A stretch of 12,998 nt of DNA from Candidatus Falkowbacteria bacterium RIFOXYC2_FULL_48_21 (lineage in GTDB: Bacteria; Patescibacteriota; Patescibacteriia; UBA11705; JABHMO01), in NCBI GenBank assembly GCA_001778275.1, contig MFGM01000080.1, positions 1-12,998 on the forward strand, given 5' to 3'. Shown here one piece after another: positions 12,744 through 12,998 of this stretch (its first letter is position 1; each line of letters begins with the position of its first letter). Below the pieces are notes generated by a model that saw only the letters and a program-made list of their open reading frames with translations, made no database searches and was not told the DNA's origin. Position numbers and translations under genes: made by a program.

Positions 12744-12998
12744 TTAAATGATTTGTAAGACAACCCGCTTTTCGTTTTTCAACAGGCGGTGTAGCGTCTC
12801 GCGTGCAAGAAACAAATCAGGGACACGGTAAACGTCGCGTTCTCGCAGTCTGTCAATCGTCCCGTAACTTTAATGAGAACATCGCACTCATCGTTCTTGC
12901 GAACATGTGTTTCTGCGTCCTCGAACTTTTTTCAACGGCTGCGCGACATCAAGGTCGGCGTCGATTCAACACCTCTACATTCGTCGCGTTTTTCACTA
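12744..12998 (-). pseudogene. Coding region broken by three single-base frame changes, 5' end outside window
   Basis: No single - strand frame is open across this stretch, but protein-like segments join end to end. From 12996 the reading begins KNATNVEVL. Dropping one A near 12965 gives IDADLDVAQPLKK. Dropping one A from the six-base run at 12927-12932 gives FEDAETHVRKNDECDVLIKV. Adding one G at the GGG at 12861-12863 gives TIDRLRERDVYRVPDLFLA, and this last frame ends at a TAA (12746-12744). The joined protein would be about 84 residues within the window. The final 41-codon frame is strongly protein-like. I do not recognise the product. It could be a decaying gene or sequencing or assembly indels, since two of the changes are in homopolymers. 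Confidence 0.45.

Noticed and set aside
12414..12758. Plus-strand frame of 114 codons
   Set aside because: It is antisense to the 12252-12686 frame, which has AGGAGG at ideal spacing and more protein-like composition.
12792..12998. Open plus-strand frame running off the end
   Set aside because: It is Ser/Thr-rich without a convincing start, and it is codon-aligned opposite the broken minus-strand gene, so it looks like an antisense shadow.

Overview
The window reads as chromosomal DNA of a small-genome, anaerobic-type bacterium, most likely a member of the Patescibacteria/CPR (Parcubacteria-like). This is an inference from gene content and style: a VanW/peptidoglycan-binding protein, a CPR-type FtsK with a long acidic tail, a RodZ-like HTH/membrane/Ig-like protein beside recA, many Shine-Dalgarno-less starts, and intergenic regions full of degenerate low-complexity palindromes. 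No rRNA, tRNA, CRISPR array, transposase or phage gene is visible.

Layout. 7-1905 (+) is a membrane-anchored VanW-family protein ending at a perfect 24-bp-arm palindrome. It converges on 2013-3074 (-), an unrecognised soluble protein with its own consensus-like promoter. 3379-4377 (-) is glyceraldehyde-3-phosphate dehydrogenase (gap), bracketed by two copies of one hairpin-repeat family. It is transcribed from a strong promoter through a ~310-nt structured leader. 4939-5514 (-) is clpP. Behind it lie two small unrecognised genes (5615-5938 and 6018-6353, -) read from a good promoter near 6470. The divergent region 6354-7514 has no convincing gene on the + strand. It carries a fully consensus sigma-70 promoter, a degenerate palindrome, a Y-shaped RNA-like fold, a GC-rich terminator, another palindrome and a pyrimidine tract. 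Then come ftsK (7515-10022), a RodZ-like gene (10183-10872) and recA (11028-12092), all +, ended by a bidirectional terminator. 12252-12686 (-) is an unrecognised gene. Upstream of it, 12744-12998 looks like one coding region broken by three single-base frame changes.

How the genes fit together. ftsK, the RodZ-like gene and recA form a chromosome segregation, cell shape/division and recombination block. VanW and the RodZ-like protein both belong to the cell envelope. gap is central glycolysis and clpP is protein quality control. The two small genes and the two larger unknowns cannot be assigned a role from sequence.

The most unusual signal is intergenic. At least six gaps hold long imperfect inverted repeats built from short degenerate A/T- or purine-biased units. 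The unit differs between elements but the hairpin architecture is the same. Two of them contain a further nested hairpin in one arm. Second is the strong promoter at 6585-6613 with a possible ~620-nt noncoding transcript ending at 7240. Third is the structured gap leader.
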